Origin: Belliella baltica DSM 15883
Lineage (GTDB): Bacteria > Bacteroidota > Bacteroidia > Cytophagales > Cyclobacteriaceae
Assembly (NCBI RefSeq): GCF_000265405.1
Contig: NC_018010.1
Coordinates: forward strand, 2,253,501-2,317,500
DNA length: 64,000 bases
Reading direction: 5' to 3'
In this document: piece by piece, positions 9,601 to 16,851 of the stretch
Position numbering within the stretch: the first letter of the stretch is position 1
Layout of the letters: the number at the start of each line of letters is the position of its first letter
The notes under the pieces: generated by a model
What the model was told of the DNA's origin: nothing
Databases searched by the model: none
The model's input: only the letters and a program-made list of their open reading frames with translations
Translations under genes and position numbers: made by a program

Positions 9601-9765
9601 GCCAATATGAGATTCATAAAACTCGATTATTTCTTTACTCAAATATCTTTTTTCTCCAACTGACGCACCTGCACCTAGAAATAGAATTGTATTAGATTGT
9701 TTTATATTTAAGAAGATAGCATTTAGATCTTCTTCTTGTTTTTCAATGTCAAGTATGTGTTCCAT
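6601..9765 (-). CDS. SIR2-STAND defence protein (Avs5-like architecture)
   Basis: A 1054-residue multidomain protein. Residues about 20-265 are SIR2-like: nucleotide-binding FLGAGAS at 29-35, ITTNYD at 110-115 and a KLNG motif at 157-160. Residues about 345-560 form a STAND/AAA P-loop NTPase with Walker A GDFGIGKST (371-379) and Walker B NFIFFCDE (423-430). Residues about 600-980 are helical, TPR-like, and the last 60 (VGSKVKVKLHFYLYG) look like an OB/S1-type barrel. SIR2-STAND proteins sense a phage component with the C-terminal repeats, oligomerise through the NTPase and degrade NAD+ through SIR2. The catalytic histidine usually found in KLHG is replaced by Asn159. It is a single-gene unit with a conserved upstream element at 9861-10010. 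Confidence 0.82.
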   Translation of the reverse strand: MEHILDIEKQEEDLNAIFLNIKQSNTILFLGAGASVGEKRYLSKEIIEFYESHIGKELNEPNITKWLDILSADDSFRRTHFDNFVQDLLQKLTVSEAHKVMASIPWREIITTNYDLLIERAFDAIMDSSQKIYDLKPVKNQKQYNYRESNTEVRYIKLNGCISDKSLYPLAFSTDDFRKLSSFYKLVLNDLKNISHDIQFLSMGYSFTDDFGKELLDKFDSYNFRDKRWIFNVDPFPNENTLAYYKKNKICIVKCSFQDFFLKYKEWETKNADIVVKKKGLSLLSSKDSHISAPPQLLLSLDGIVKQLNTHTRERFIKEEEYYKGDEPNFGVITRGLDVTKTNFTQSFTDEILKVVNDKKGTFVPIFFISGDFGIGKSTFTLRLIYELEKQTDLDLVSFEIVDFNRARKEHLIELIKTMKAKNFIFFCDEIEVESYFKSLIEIQRDISIEQFQDCNIFFIAPIRVNILEKFRLNRTVPNSYELRISGEFTTEEIEDLLEKLKKTNLIDFRDASEKKRLVSKIMKEYNSDSFVALMASITSGRHENDLIDCYNQLSKEAQQAFLYTALLHKHKLLMPASWLKQNIKMDWDEFITRIVKAEGKGILIQEYVSAHGTQPDLYFKTKHPLIAERLVNRFIPNKDKQFQFYEQMLKQIENGQTNSYLANNLLKALGKNSDYNNTQIDKLYDAGYTKLSDDPYFLLNYAINLQNRRTKTTVKKAIGFILYAEGLLDYRNHRFIHRRAVLNFELAKLYFSEETQLIYTNIYIKEAQDLFVLKQLLDPFSAFSYVDYIKLIIWQLENIDYEIEDVMQKKILIEDLFDLANRTVTDNLDRIDSLQTLYANYLNHNNDNKDYKQYLDELYENVRLRPYACILLHNYHLSKEEFEKCDFYVSEMEFMQENFEVVKFLFKIYGRYLHEANTRVKLLRMARENINLEKEFPLRFYFFKFIAETYNFNYNDGKNYLRNIKHRYHNLHPEFHYEWKDPDGEIMLFDAIVVKKSAERFKAIKISNIQLTAKLIKGNYDKFSVGSKVKVKLHFYLYGLMAEIVQTTDNNSE

Positions 9766-9860
9766 TTAATGTTATATAAGTTCTTGGCTTTTCAGCGGGA
9801 TTTTTATTTACTTTCATCAACTCAATTATAGATTCTTAAAACTACAACCTTCTCCACTCA

Positions 9861-10010
9861 AAACATATACCTATAACAGGGTATATTTGATCAAATTTGA
9901 CACTTTTTGTACAAAAAATCGATTTTTCTTCCCCAAAGGCTTAAACTTCAGGGGAAGTAAAATGATCTCTAAATAGAATTCTTGCAGCTCTTGCATTCTT
10001 GCATTATGCT
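9861..10010. repeat. Repeat copy A: conserved upstream element of the SIR2-STAND gene
   Basis: This region holds three recognisable boxes: an inverted repeat ATATACC-TATAACAG-GGTATAT (9866-9886), a box ending GGGGAAG near 9950-9957, and a run of TTGCA motifs at 9981-10003. The first two recur with the same spacing upstream of hsdM (22942-23047), and the last two recur at 11581-11660. It lies about 100 bp before the SIR2-STAND start, so it probably carries its promoter and operator. The remaining parts of the 484-bp gap 9766-10249 show no gene. Confidence 0.65.
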
Positions 10011-10249
10011 CTTTCCCGTACTGTTTTAAGCTTTTCACAGCCTTAAATGGTGCAAGGTCAATACATGTCTAGAACTCTGCTTAGTACTCTTAAATTAGCT
10101 TTAAACACCTTCTATCAATCTTTCTTTCTTTTCTCAGTTTTAAGAATATCTATCTAACTGTAATAGTATTTCATATTCGATATTATTAATAGTTTCTTTG
10201 ATTATTAAACGCAAGGTTTTAGAACTTTATTCAACTCAAAGCACATGAT

Positions 10250-10597
10250 ATGTCACGATTTCAAAAGGTACTTTTAAACCCATATTTGATAGGCTGGGCT
10301 TATCTGATTGCTCTATTGAATTATGATTTTATGTTTTTCCGGGGAGAGGCTAGGGGGGTAGGTGCTCTTTTAATCCAGATTGTAATTATTGTAATTAAAA
10401 TATTATCCTTTCTATTGGCAGGGAAATTTATGATCCAGGGACTAGGTAAAAATTTCGGAAGGTATTTTCTTTATTTTATGATGGTTATTGCGATGTTCCA
10501 CTTTGGATCAATTTTGATTCCATCTGCCATTGATTACAATTTTATAGTGATACTTTCTGTGCCTTGGTTCTTTTATTTTGATTCAAAATCAAATTGA
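10250..10597 (+). CDS. Small membrane protein of unknown function in the defence cargo
   Basis: A 115-residue protein with about four hydrophobic segments (YLIGWAYLIALLNYDFMF, LLIQIVIIVIKILSFLLAG, YFLYFMMVIAMFHFGSILI, FIVILSVPWFFYF) and short charged links. No family is recognised. It precedes the PD-(D/E)XK-like gene by 112 bp on the same strand, and both lie between repeat copies A and B. The two may form one small module. Single-gene expression is possible too. Confidence 0.6.
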   Translation: MSRFQKVLLNPYLIGWAYLIALLNYDFMFFRGEARGVGALLIQIVIIVIKILSFLLAGKFMIQGLGKNFGRYFLYFMMVIAMFHFGSILIPSAIDYNFIVILSVPWFFYFDSKSN

Positions 10598-10709
10598 GAA
10601 TTATTTTTGTGTCTGAAGTCTAGATAAAATACACGTAAATTGTGGAAGAGCATGTGTTTTCTTCACCTAAAATAATTGTATTTATTAAATTGGACTCTAT
10701 ATTTAAACA

Positions 10710-11423
10710 ATGAGAACAATCAAATCTAGAGGGAAACTAAATATCATCAATAATATCCCGCAAGGGAAAGGATCTTTTAAAACTGCCGATTTTTTAGAAA
10801 AATTAGTAAACGGGTTTATTAAGTACTCGGGAAATTATATGGAGATTGTAAATGAATCACCATTTGCATATAGGGAAAGACAATTGAATTCATTATTTGG
10901 CCCTGCTATGGCAGACTTTACTGATGCCTTCTTAACGGAAATTCCAGCTATTAGAAAAAATAAAGCCGCTAAAACAGAATCATATGGATGGGTAGATTTT
11001 TGGGCAAGATATAGAAAAGTGGATTTCTATTTAGAATTGAAACATAGTTATGGATCATATAATAGTGGAGTTATTACCAAAGAAACAATGGATTTATGGG
11101 CAAAGGCTAAAGATCAAACTCAAAATTGTTCTAAAAGCTTGTTAAGAATGGAGGATTCAGATGGAATTATGGTACTTCCAGTTCAAGTAATCCCTATTTA
11201 TGAAGGTATTTATTTTGAAAATGAACCTTCAAGTATAGAAAATACAGAGAGGCTACTTGAAATACAGAATTTTTATCATGATGAATTAGAAACTTCAGCA
11301 AATTGGTCTGCTCTTTGGATTATTCATAAGGATTTAGCTTATGATTCATATCATGTTAATGGAGATAAACGTGTCTATTATTCAGCAGTATTAATTGTTT
11401 CCAATGTGACAGATATTCAATAG
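10710..11423 (+). CDS. Putative PD-(D/E)XK nuclease-fold protein
   Basis: A 237-residue soluble protein without a recognised family. Its central part resembles a restriction-endonuclease-like core: Glu56 in a helix (FAYRERQLNSLFGPA), then GWVDFW with Asp96, then DFYLELKHSY with Glu109-Leu-Lys111. This gives D-x12-E-x-K, the catalytic spacing of PD-(D/E)XK enzymes. The C-terminal third (WSALWIIHKDLAYDSY) is unassigned. Its location inside a defence cargo supports a nuclease role. The call rests on motif reading alone; a non-catalytic fold or a chance motif is possible. Confidence 0.5.
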   Translation: MRTIKSRGKLNIINNIPQGKGSFKTADFLEKLVNGFIKYSGNYMEIVNESPFAYRERQLNSLFGPAMADFTDAFLTEIPAIRKNKAAKTESYGWVDFWARYRKVDFYLELKHSYGSYNSGVITKETMDLWAKAKDQTQNCSKSLLRMEDSDGIMVLPVQVIPIYEGIYFENEPSSIENTERLLEIQNFYHDELETSANWSALWIIHKDLAYDSYHVNGDKRVYYSAVLIVSNVTDIQ

Positions 11424-11580
11424 CATAATAAGATTGCCTGTTGAGAGTAACCTGTGATCCTACTCTCTTAGTAAACATCATATTTCGGATTAAGGGACTC
11501 GTTACTTGTGACTGAATGTGAAATTATAGAAATAGGGCTCCTTCTTCTTTTTAAATTAGGTTTAACTCAAATTAATTATT

Positions 11581-11660
11581 TCTCCTAAAAGCAAAAGCGT
11601 CTGGGGAAGAAAAATGACAATCTTATTTTTTTGCAATCTTTGCATTTCTTGCACTATATA
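11581..11660. repeat. Repeat copy B: partial copy behind hsdR
   Basis: The stretch begins CTCCTAAAAGCAAAAGCG and runs into CTGGGGAAGAAAAATGA, then TTGCA-type repeats (11631-11655). This is the right half of copy A in the same orientation. The inverted-repeat half found in A and C is missing. It lies in the 394-bp gap between the convergent gene at 10710-11423 and the 3' end of hsdR. No other feature was recognised in that gap. Confidence 0.55.
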
Positions 11661-11817
11661 CCTAGAATGCTTAGAATCGATGATTTTGACGTTCTTTTAC
11701 TGCAAATTTTGTGCAATGTGTGCAAATATATTCTGGTTAATTCTATTGTTTTGGCTTCTGTACCCTATTATTTTAACCCCTTGGGTAATATCAATGAATG
11801 CAAGCACCTATTCTTTG

Positions 11818-14800
11818 TTAATCATTCTGATTTTTTTTGAAGTTTTCTGCTTGCTCAAAAATCTCAACATATACTTCATCTCTTTCAACAGGTGGATAGC
11901 CAAACTCGTCAAGCAACAGAATAAGCCCAACTTTTAAGGCTGATTTGATATCATCACGTTTATTCCAATCTGGAAATTTTGCTTGACCGTCGACCAATTC
12001 TTTAACAGCTTTGGCTAAAATAATCAACTTTTCCTCTGGGTATTTGAAGTCATATTTCTTACAAAGCTCTTTCAAAATATCATAAAAGGCCTTTTCTTCA
12101 AAATTAATTCCGAGTTCGTCTCCTGCATTAAACTCTTTATGGACTTCCCAAATCAAATCTGTCAAGGCAGATGCCATTTCTTCATATACTTCACTTCTCA
12201 AAATGTCGTTTGCATCACGGTCATTATAGCGTTCAACCAAGGCTTGCATTTTTTTGGTAAAGTCAATTCCTTTCACTCGGTTTACTTTCTTGATTTCCGC
12301 AATAACCTTTGCAAGTAGCTGTTGAAGCAATTTGATTTTCGTATTTGGCAGTTTGATTTTTTCAATCTTCGCCAAATAATCTTCATCAAAAATATCTTGT
12401 TCGGTTTCCGATTCGTCGCCCAGTTTGAATATTTCTTCTACTCCATCACTTTGTAACGCTTCTTTAATCATATCCCTAACTTTAGCATTCATCTGTGCTG
12501 TATCGGGTGCATTCCCTTTGTTTAATTTGAAAACAATGGAACGAACTGCCAAATAGAAGTGCGTATAGTCTCTTTCTAATTGTGATAGTTGTTCACTTCC
12601 TGCACAAATATCATAAGCGGCCTTTAGTCTCTTAACCAAACCCATAAATCGGGTTTCAAATTCTTTGGACTGTTGCACATATTCGGCAGCTAAATTTAAA
12701 GTGTTTAATTGCTGAAGGGTTGTACCATTGAAATATTTTGAATTGTCGAAAGTATGAAACAGTTTAGCTAAAAGGTCTAAATGATTTCTTACTATGATAA
12801 TGGATTCATCAATGTCTTCAAAATTGTCTTTGTCGCCTTCGCTGTATTGCTTCAAAGCCAAATTCATTTGTGTTTTGATACCAATATAATCCACAACCAA
12901 ACCTTTGTTTTTGCCTTTAAACTTGCGGTTTACTCGTGAAATAGTTTGTATTAAGTTATGTCGCTGAATGGGTTTGTCAATGTAAATGCTGTCCAAGAAA
13001 GGAACATCAAAACCTGTCAGCCACATATCGACCACAATTGCGATTTTAAAATTTGATTTTGGGTTTTTAAATTGACGGTCAAGCTCTTTGCGGTGTTCTT
13101 TTGTGCCTAGCAGCTTCCATAAAACCTCATTATCATCCTGATTACGTGTCATTATCATTTTGACACGCTCAATTGGCTTCAGTTCTCGTTTATCATTTTC
13201 GGTCAGTTCAACCCCTTCCTCAGCTGTTCTAATTTCAGCCCACTCAGGCCGGAGTTCGATTATATTCTTGTAAAGTTCGTAAGCAATTTCTCTGCTACTG
13301 CTTACAAATATTGCTTTACCTTTCACAGTCGCACCCTCGGAAACTCTTTTTTCATAGTGATTTACAAAATCCTCTGCGACTGCTTGCAGACGATCTGGAT
13401 CACCTAAAATGGCATACATGTTCGCAGTTTGTTCTTTGCTTTTTTCTATTTGGTATTCATTGGTTCCCAATTCAGCTGCATCTGCATAATAGCGCTCTAT
13501 TTTTTCCAATTCACTATTCTTCAAAGCTACCTTTGCTGCCCTACCTTCATATACAATGCGAACGGTAATTTCATCTTTCACAGATTCAGTCATCGTGTAA
13601 GCATCCACCACTTTACCAAACACATCAAGCGTTGCATCTATTGGTGTTCCTGTAAAACCGACAAATGTGGCATTGGGTAACGAATCGTGCAAATACTTGG
13701 CAAAGCCATACGTTTTCGTAACTCCATTTTCGGTTATTTTTACTTTTTGGTCTAAATTGACTTGGCTTCTATGAGCTTCATCAGAAATACATATGACATT
13801 GGTTCTATCAGTGAGCAATTCGGTGTCTTCTGTAAACTTATGAATGGTAGTTAGGAATACACCCCCACTTTGTCTGCCTTGGATTAATTCTCTTAAATCA
13901 GCCCTGCTTTCAACGCTTACCACTGTATTATCACCTATGAAGTTTTTAGCATTCGTAAATTGCCCGGAAAGCTGATCATCTAAATCGATCCGGTCCGTAA
14001 TAAGCACAATGGTGGGGCTCTCAAAAAATTCACTTTTCATCAACAACCTTGTGAGATAAAGCATAGTAAAACTCTTTCCGCAACCTGTGGCACCAAAGTA
14101 AGTTCCGCCTTTTCCGTTTCCTTTGGGTTTTTGAGCTAACTTAATATTATCGTACAAAGCTCTTGCCGCATAATATTGGGGGTAGCGACAAACGATTTTT
14201 TCATTTTTCTTTGAGCTATCAGGAATGTAAATGAAGTTGCGAATAATGTCACGCAATCTGTTTTTGTGAAACATTCCCTGAATGAGTGTAAACATACTGT
14301 CTATGCCGTCAACTTCTTTTGTCAAACCTGACACTCTTCTCCAGGTATAGAAAAACTCATAAGGAGCAAAGAACGAACCTGCTCTGTTGTTAACGCCATC
14401 ACTGATTACGCAAAAGGCATTGTATTTGAAAAGTTCAGGAATATCTCTGCGGTACCGTACCGTTAATTGTTTGAATGCATCAAAAATGGAGGCTTCTTCC
14501 CGAATGGCACTTTTGAATTCAAATACAACTAAAGGCAAGCCATTGATGTATACAATTCCGTCAGGAATACGTTTTTCTGTACCTATAATTTCTAACTGAT
14601 TGACGAATTTGTAAATATTATTATCATTTTCATAGGCTGCTTGTTCATCTGCAAAAACAGAAAGCAGTGTTTCTTTTTCTGGTAGTCTGTGTTTATCTAG
14701 TCCTGCGAAATTGATCAGCTGTATGTATATGTCTTTTTGGCTTCGGTCTTCTCGTTTTAGAATAAAACCGTCTGAAAGCATTCGTAAAAAAGTTTTGTTG

Positions 14801-15033
14801 CTTTCGTATAAATCGGAAGAAGGAAGTGATTTGAGTTGGAGGATGATAGAATTGACTTCATTGATAGTGATGCCTTGCTCTGCATATTGGCTGAAAAGAA
14901 AATTGCTTAAATCTTCTTCTATCAGCACTTCGTCTGACTTACGGACAATGCTAATGCCCAAGTGGTGTGGGAAGCCTTCTTGCCCCAACAACTCGGAAAA
15001 TGCCTTTTCTAAACTTGCTTCTGTAAATTTCAT
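11818..15033 (-). CDS. hsdR: Type I restriction enzyme, R subunit
   Basis: A 1071-residue HsdR, the motor and nuclease of a type I system. The N-terminal nuclease core has Asp158 in RIPDGIVYING and Glu172-Phe-Lys174 in VVFEFKSA. The two RecA-like motor domains follow, with Walker A GATGCGKS (314-321), the DEAH box (418-421) and motif III FVGFTGTP. It would translocate DNA bound by the HsdMS complex and cut at a distance. It is the last gene of the minus-strand series: its ATG overlaps the abiEii stop by 4 bp (ATGA), and it lies 5 kb away from hsdS. Length is full and no frame defects are visible. Confidence 0.95.
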   Translation of the reverse strand: MKFTEASLEKAFSELLGQEGFPHHLGISIVRKSDEVLIEEDLSNFLFSQYAEQGITINEVNSIILQLKSLPSSDLYESNKTFLRMLSDGFILKREDRSQKDIYIQLINFAGLDKHRLPEKETLLSVFADEQAAYENDNNIYKFVNQLEIIGTEKRIPDGIVYINGLPLVVFEFKSAIREEASIFDAFKQLTVRYRRDIPELFKYNAFCVISDGVNNRAGSFFAPYEFFYTWRRVSGLTKEVDGIDSMFTLIQGMFHKNRLRDIIRNFIYIPDSSKKNEKIVCRYPQYYAARALYDNIKLAQKPKGNGKGGTYFGATGCGKSFTMLYLTRLLMKSEFFESPTIVLITDRIDLDDQLSGQFTNAKNFIGDNTVVSVESRADLRELIQGRQSGGVFLTTIHKFTEDTELLTDRTNVICISDEAHRSQVNLDQKVKITENGVTKTYGFAKYLHDSLPNATFVGFTGTPIDATLDVFGKVVDAYTMTESVKDEITVRIVYEGRAAKVALKNSELEKIERYYADAAELGTNEYQIEKSKEQTANMYAILGDPDRLQAVAEDFVNHYEKRVSEGATVKGKAIFVSSSREIAYELYKNIIELRPEWAEIRTAEEGVELTENDKRELKPIERVKMIMTRNQDDNEVLWKLLGTKEHRKELDRQFKNPKSNFKIAIVVDMWLTGFDVPFLDSIYIDKPIQRHNLIQTISRVNRKFKGKNKGLVVDYIGIKTQMNLALKQYSEGDKDNFEDIDESIIIVRNHLDLLAKLFHTFDNSKYFNGTTLQQLNTLNLAAEYVQQSKEFETRFMGLVKRLKAAYDICAGSEQLSQLERDYTHFYLAVRSIVFKLNKGNAPDTAQMNAKVRDMIKEALQSDGVEEIFKLGDESETEQDIFDEDYLAKIEKIKLPNTKIKLLQQLLAKVIAEIKKVNRVKGIDFTKKMQALVERYNDRDANDILRSEVYEEMASALTDLIWEVHKEFNAGDELGINFEEKAFYDILKELCKKYDFKYPEEKLIILAKAVKELVDGQAKFPDWNKRDDIKSALKVGLILLLDEFGYPPVERDEVYVEIFEQAENFKKNQND

Positions 15034-16031
15034 TCCTTGGGTTCAATTTTTATTGTCCAAGAAATTGTTTTTAATCTTTCTTGAATCATTCTTAATGTTT
15101 CCAAAATAGCTTCTTGTTTGGGTAATTCTCCATACACCAAATTTTTAAAGTCACCGTTGTAAATCGTTTTCAACTCGGTCCAAACATTTTCCAAGTCTTT
15201 GAAAATTAGTGCTTCATTAGGATGATGAATTAACCACTTATTATTATTTCTAAAACTTGCAACATCATCATTTGCTACCTTCAAAACCATTTCATTAAAA
15301 GCCGTTGAATGGAAAAATGCTGAAAATTCATCTTGCTTTAGTAGCTGATGCAAATCGTAAGTGTGTCTTATCTTTTTCTTTAAATCATCTATTGGATTTT
15401 CGCCATAAGAAAAACGAACTAAGCTCATTATTTTTTCGCAAATGGTTCTATCAGGTTTTAATGCCAGCAAGTCAAAAGGAAGTAGTCCGTTTTTATTAGC
15501 AATATCAGACTGTTTATTATCCAGCATCATTTGACCAACAAATGAAACGATGCTTTTGGTGGTGTATGGTTCGTAGTATCCTAACCAAGTTGATTCCAAA
15601 ATGATGACATCTCTTACTTGTCCATAATTGCCTTTAAATTTTTTATCATAGGCGTGAGCTGTTTTACGATTCATTCCCATTTTATGAGTAATGCCTTCGA
15701 TGGGAACTTCTGGCATTATGGTTTCTACAATCGTGCTTACTGCTTTTAATTTAGATTTTAACTTACTGTCTGTTTCTCCTTCACGTCTCAGTACTACTAA
15801 GTCAATATCTTCTGAAAAGCGTTCTATCATATTGTAACACTTGGATAGAGCTGTTCCGCCTTTAAAAATTGTGTCTTTGCCAATTTCGTTGTTGAAAATC
15901 GTAAATAGGGCGTAGGTAACCCAGTAATCTTTTTCTACATAAATGGCAGGGATTTTCATTTGGTCAGCCGTAAACTGAATCGCTTGTCTGAATAACGTTT
16001 TGTTTTCGTGCAACTTCATACAATATTCCAT
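15030..16031 (-). CDS. abiEii: AbiEii-type nucleotidyltransferase toxin
   Basis: A 333-residue AbiEii/AbiGii family protein. The DNA polymerase beta-like nucleotidyltransferase signature is complete: FKGGTALSKCY (57-65) and the metal-binding SEDIDLVV (73-80), followed by the helical C-terminal part. Members arrest growth in phage-infected cells by transferring nucleotides to an RNA or other target. It overlaps the antitoxin gene by 16 bp and hsdR by 4 bp. Met5 (16019) is an alternative start just beyond the antitoxin stop. Confidence 0.9.
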   Translation of the reverse strand: MEYCMKLHENKTLFRQAIQFTADQMKIPAIYVEKDYWVTYALFTIFNNEIGKDTIFKGGTALSKCYNMIERFSEDIDLVVLRREGETDSKLKSKLKAVSTIVETIMPEVPIEGITHKMGMNRKTAHAYDKKFKGNYGQVRDVIILESTWLGYYEPYTTKSIVSFVGQMMLDNKQSDIANKNGLLPFDLLALKPDRTICEKIMSLVRFSYGENPIDDLKKKIRHTYDLHQLLKQDEFSAFFHSTAFNEMVLKVANDDVASFRNNNKWLIHHPNEALIFKDLENVWTELKTIYNGDFKNLVYGELPKQEAILETLRMIQERLKTISWTIKIEPKE

Positions 16032-16741
16032 TTTTCGGTGGTGGATAAAGCTTTCGTAGCACCTGATAGCTTATACTTAGTAATTGGGTTCAATGATTTG
16101 AAAAGTGGTTCAGCTGCTTTCCCTTTTTGCAATTGATCTAACAAAGCACCCAATAAAGCCCTTGTAGCAGGCGGGTATTTTAATGCCAAGCGAACCAAGG
16201 TATTGATATCTTTATCAGTAAAGTTTTTGATAATAGCTAAAAACCGTTTGCAGGATGCTTCTATATTCGCATCAGGTATTTTTTTAATGTAGCGAATGGC
16301 ATCCAATAACTGCAATAATGGAATATTCTCTTTGGTGATGGTGTTTTTTTGTTTTACAAAAGCAATCGTATAGCGTTCTCTTTTAAAATTGGGGCGGATC
16401 TGATTTTTTCCGATTTGTATGGTATTGCTTACCTGTGTGGTTAAGCCCAATTGGTTATAGATGCTGTAACCTGTGAGATAACCCGTTATTTTTCCATTTT
16501 CTTCCAATAAATCTTTTACTACTTGTGCCTGATTGGGTTGAAGGTTGCCAAAGGGCGTATTTTCGGGTTTATAGTATTTTCCTTTTGATAGTTTAGCGAT
16601 TTTGCCCGAAGCTACCATACGATTCAGGGCTTTTATGACCGCTTCTTTTTGTTTCACCTCTGTAGTAAAGTCGGCATAGGTGAATACATAACCCTTGGGT
16701 AGCCTATCTATGTTAAATGCTATGTATTCAGTGGTTTTCAT
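16016..16741 (-). CDS. abiEi: AbiEi-type antitoxin and autoregulator (DUF6088)
   Basis: A 241-residue protein from ATG 16741. The N-terminal winged-helix domain (PKGYVFTYADFTTE, VIKALNRMVASGKIAKLSKGKYY) is that of AbiEi/DUF6088 transcriptional regulators, and the C-terminal domain neutralises the toxin in the family. A longer reading to 16759 is unlikely because the promoter box lies at 16757-16764. AbiEi proteins repress their own operon by binding paired inverted repeats, and two such repeats lie directly upstream. The 16-bp overlap with abiEii implies translational coupling. Confidence 0.85.
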   Translation of the reverse strand: MKTTEYIAFNIDRLPKGYVFTYADFTTEVKQKEAVIKALNRMVASGKIAKLSKGKYYKPENTPFGNLQPNQAQVVKDLLEENGKITGYLTGYSIYNQLGLTTQVSNTIQIGKNQIRPNFKRERYTIAFVKQKNTITKENIPLLQLLDAIRYIKKIPDANIEASCKRFLAIIKNFTDKDINTLVRLALKYPPATRALLGALLDQLQKGKAAEPLFKSLNPITKYKLSGATKALSTTEKWNIV

Positions 16742-16756
16742 CTTTTTATTGTAATA

Positions 16757-16764
16757 CAAAGATA
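16757..16764 (-). promoter_or_regulatory. Bacteroidota-type -7 promoter box of abiE-hsdR
   Basis: On the minus strand this reads TATCTTTG, a match to the Bacteroidota TAnnTTTG box. It lies 16 bp upstream of the abiEi ATG (16741) and next to the two operators. No clean upstream TTTG partner is visible. Confidence 0.6.
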
Positions 16765-16771
16765 GTTTATT

Positions 16772-16801
16772 TGTCCAGTTTATTAGAAAAAAAACTGGAC
16801 A
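16772..16801. promoter_or_regulatory. AbiEi operator candidate 1
   Basis: A perfect inverted repeat TGTCCAGTTT (16772-16781) and AAACTGGACA (16792-16801) with a 10-bp spacer. It sits immediately upstream of the promoter box. It differs from operator 2 by one base per arm. Confidence 0.8.
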
Positions 16802-16810
16802 TTTTTAAAT

Positions 16811-16840
16811 TGTCAAGTTTATGGTGCGGAAAACTTGACA
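16811..16840. promoter_or_regulatory. AbiEi operator candidate 2
   Basis: A perfect inverted repeat TGTCAAGTTT (16811-16820) and AAACTTGACA (16831-16840), again with a 10-bp spacer. Centre-to-centre distance to operator 1 is 39 bp. It lies 11 bp beyond the herA stop, so both operators fill the herA-abiEi gap. Confidence 0.8.
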
Positions 16841-16851
16841 TTCGATGTGGG

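Noticed and set aside
11614-11937. Hydrophobic, cysteine-rich 107-codon plus-strand frame
   Set aside because: It overlaps repeat copy B and the end of hsdR, and its composition reflects TTGCA repeats rather than a gene.
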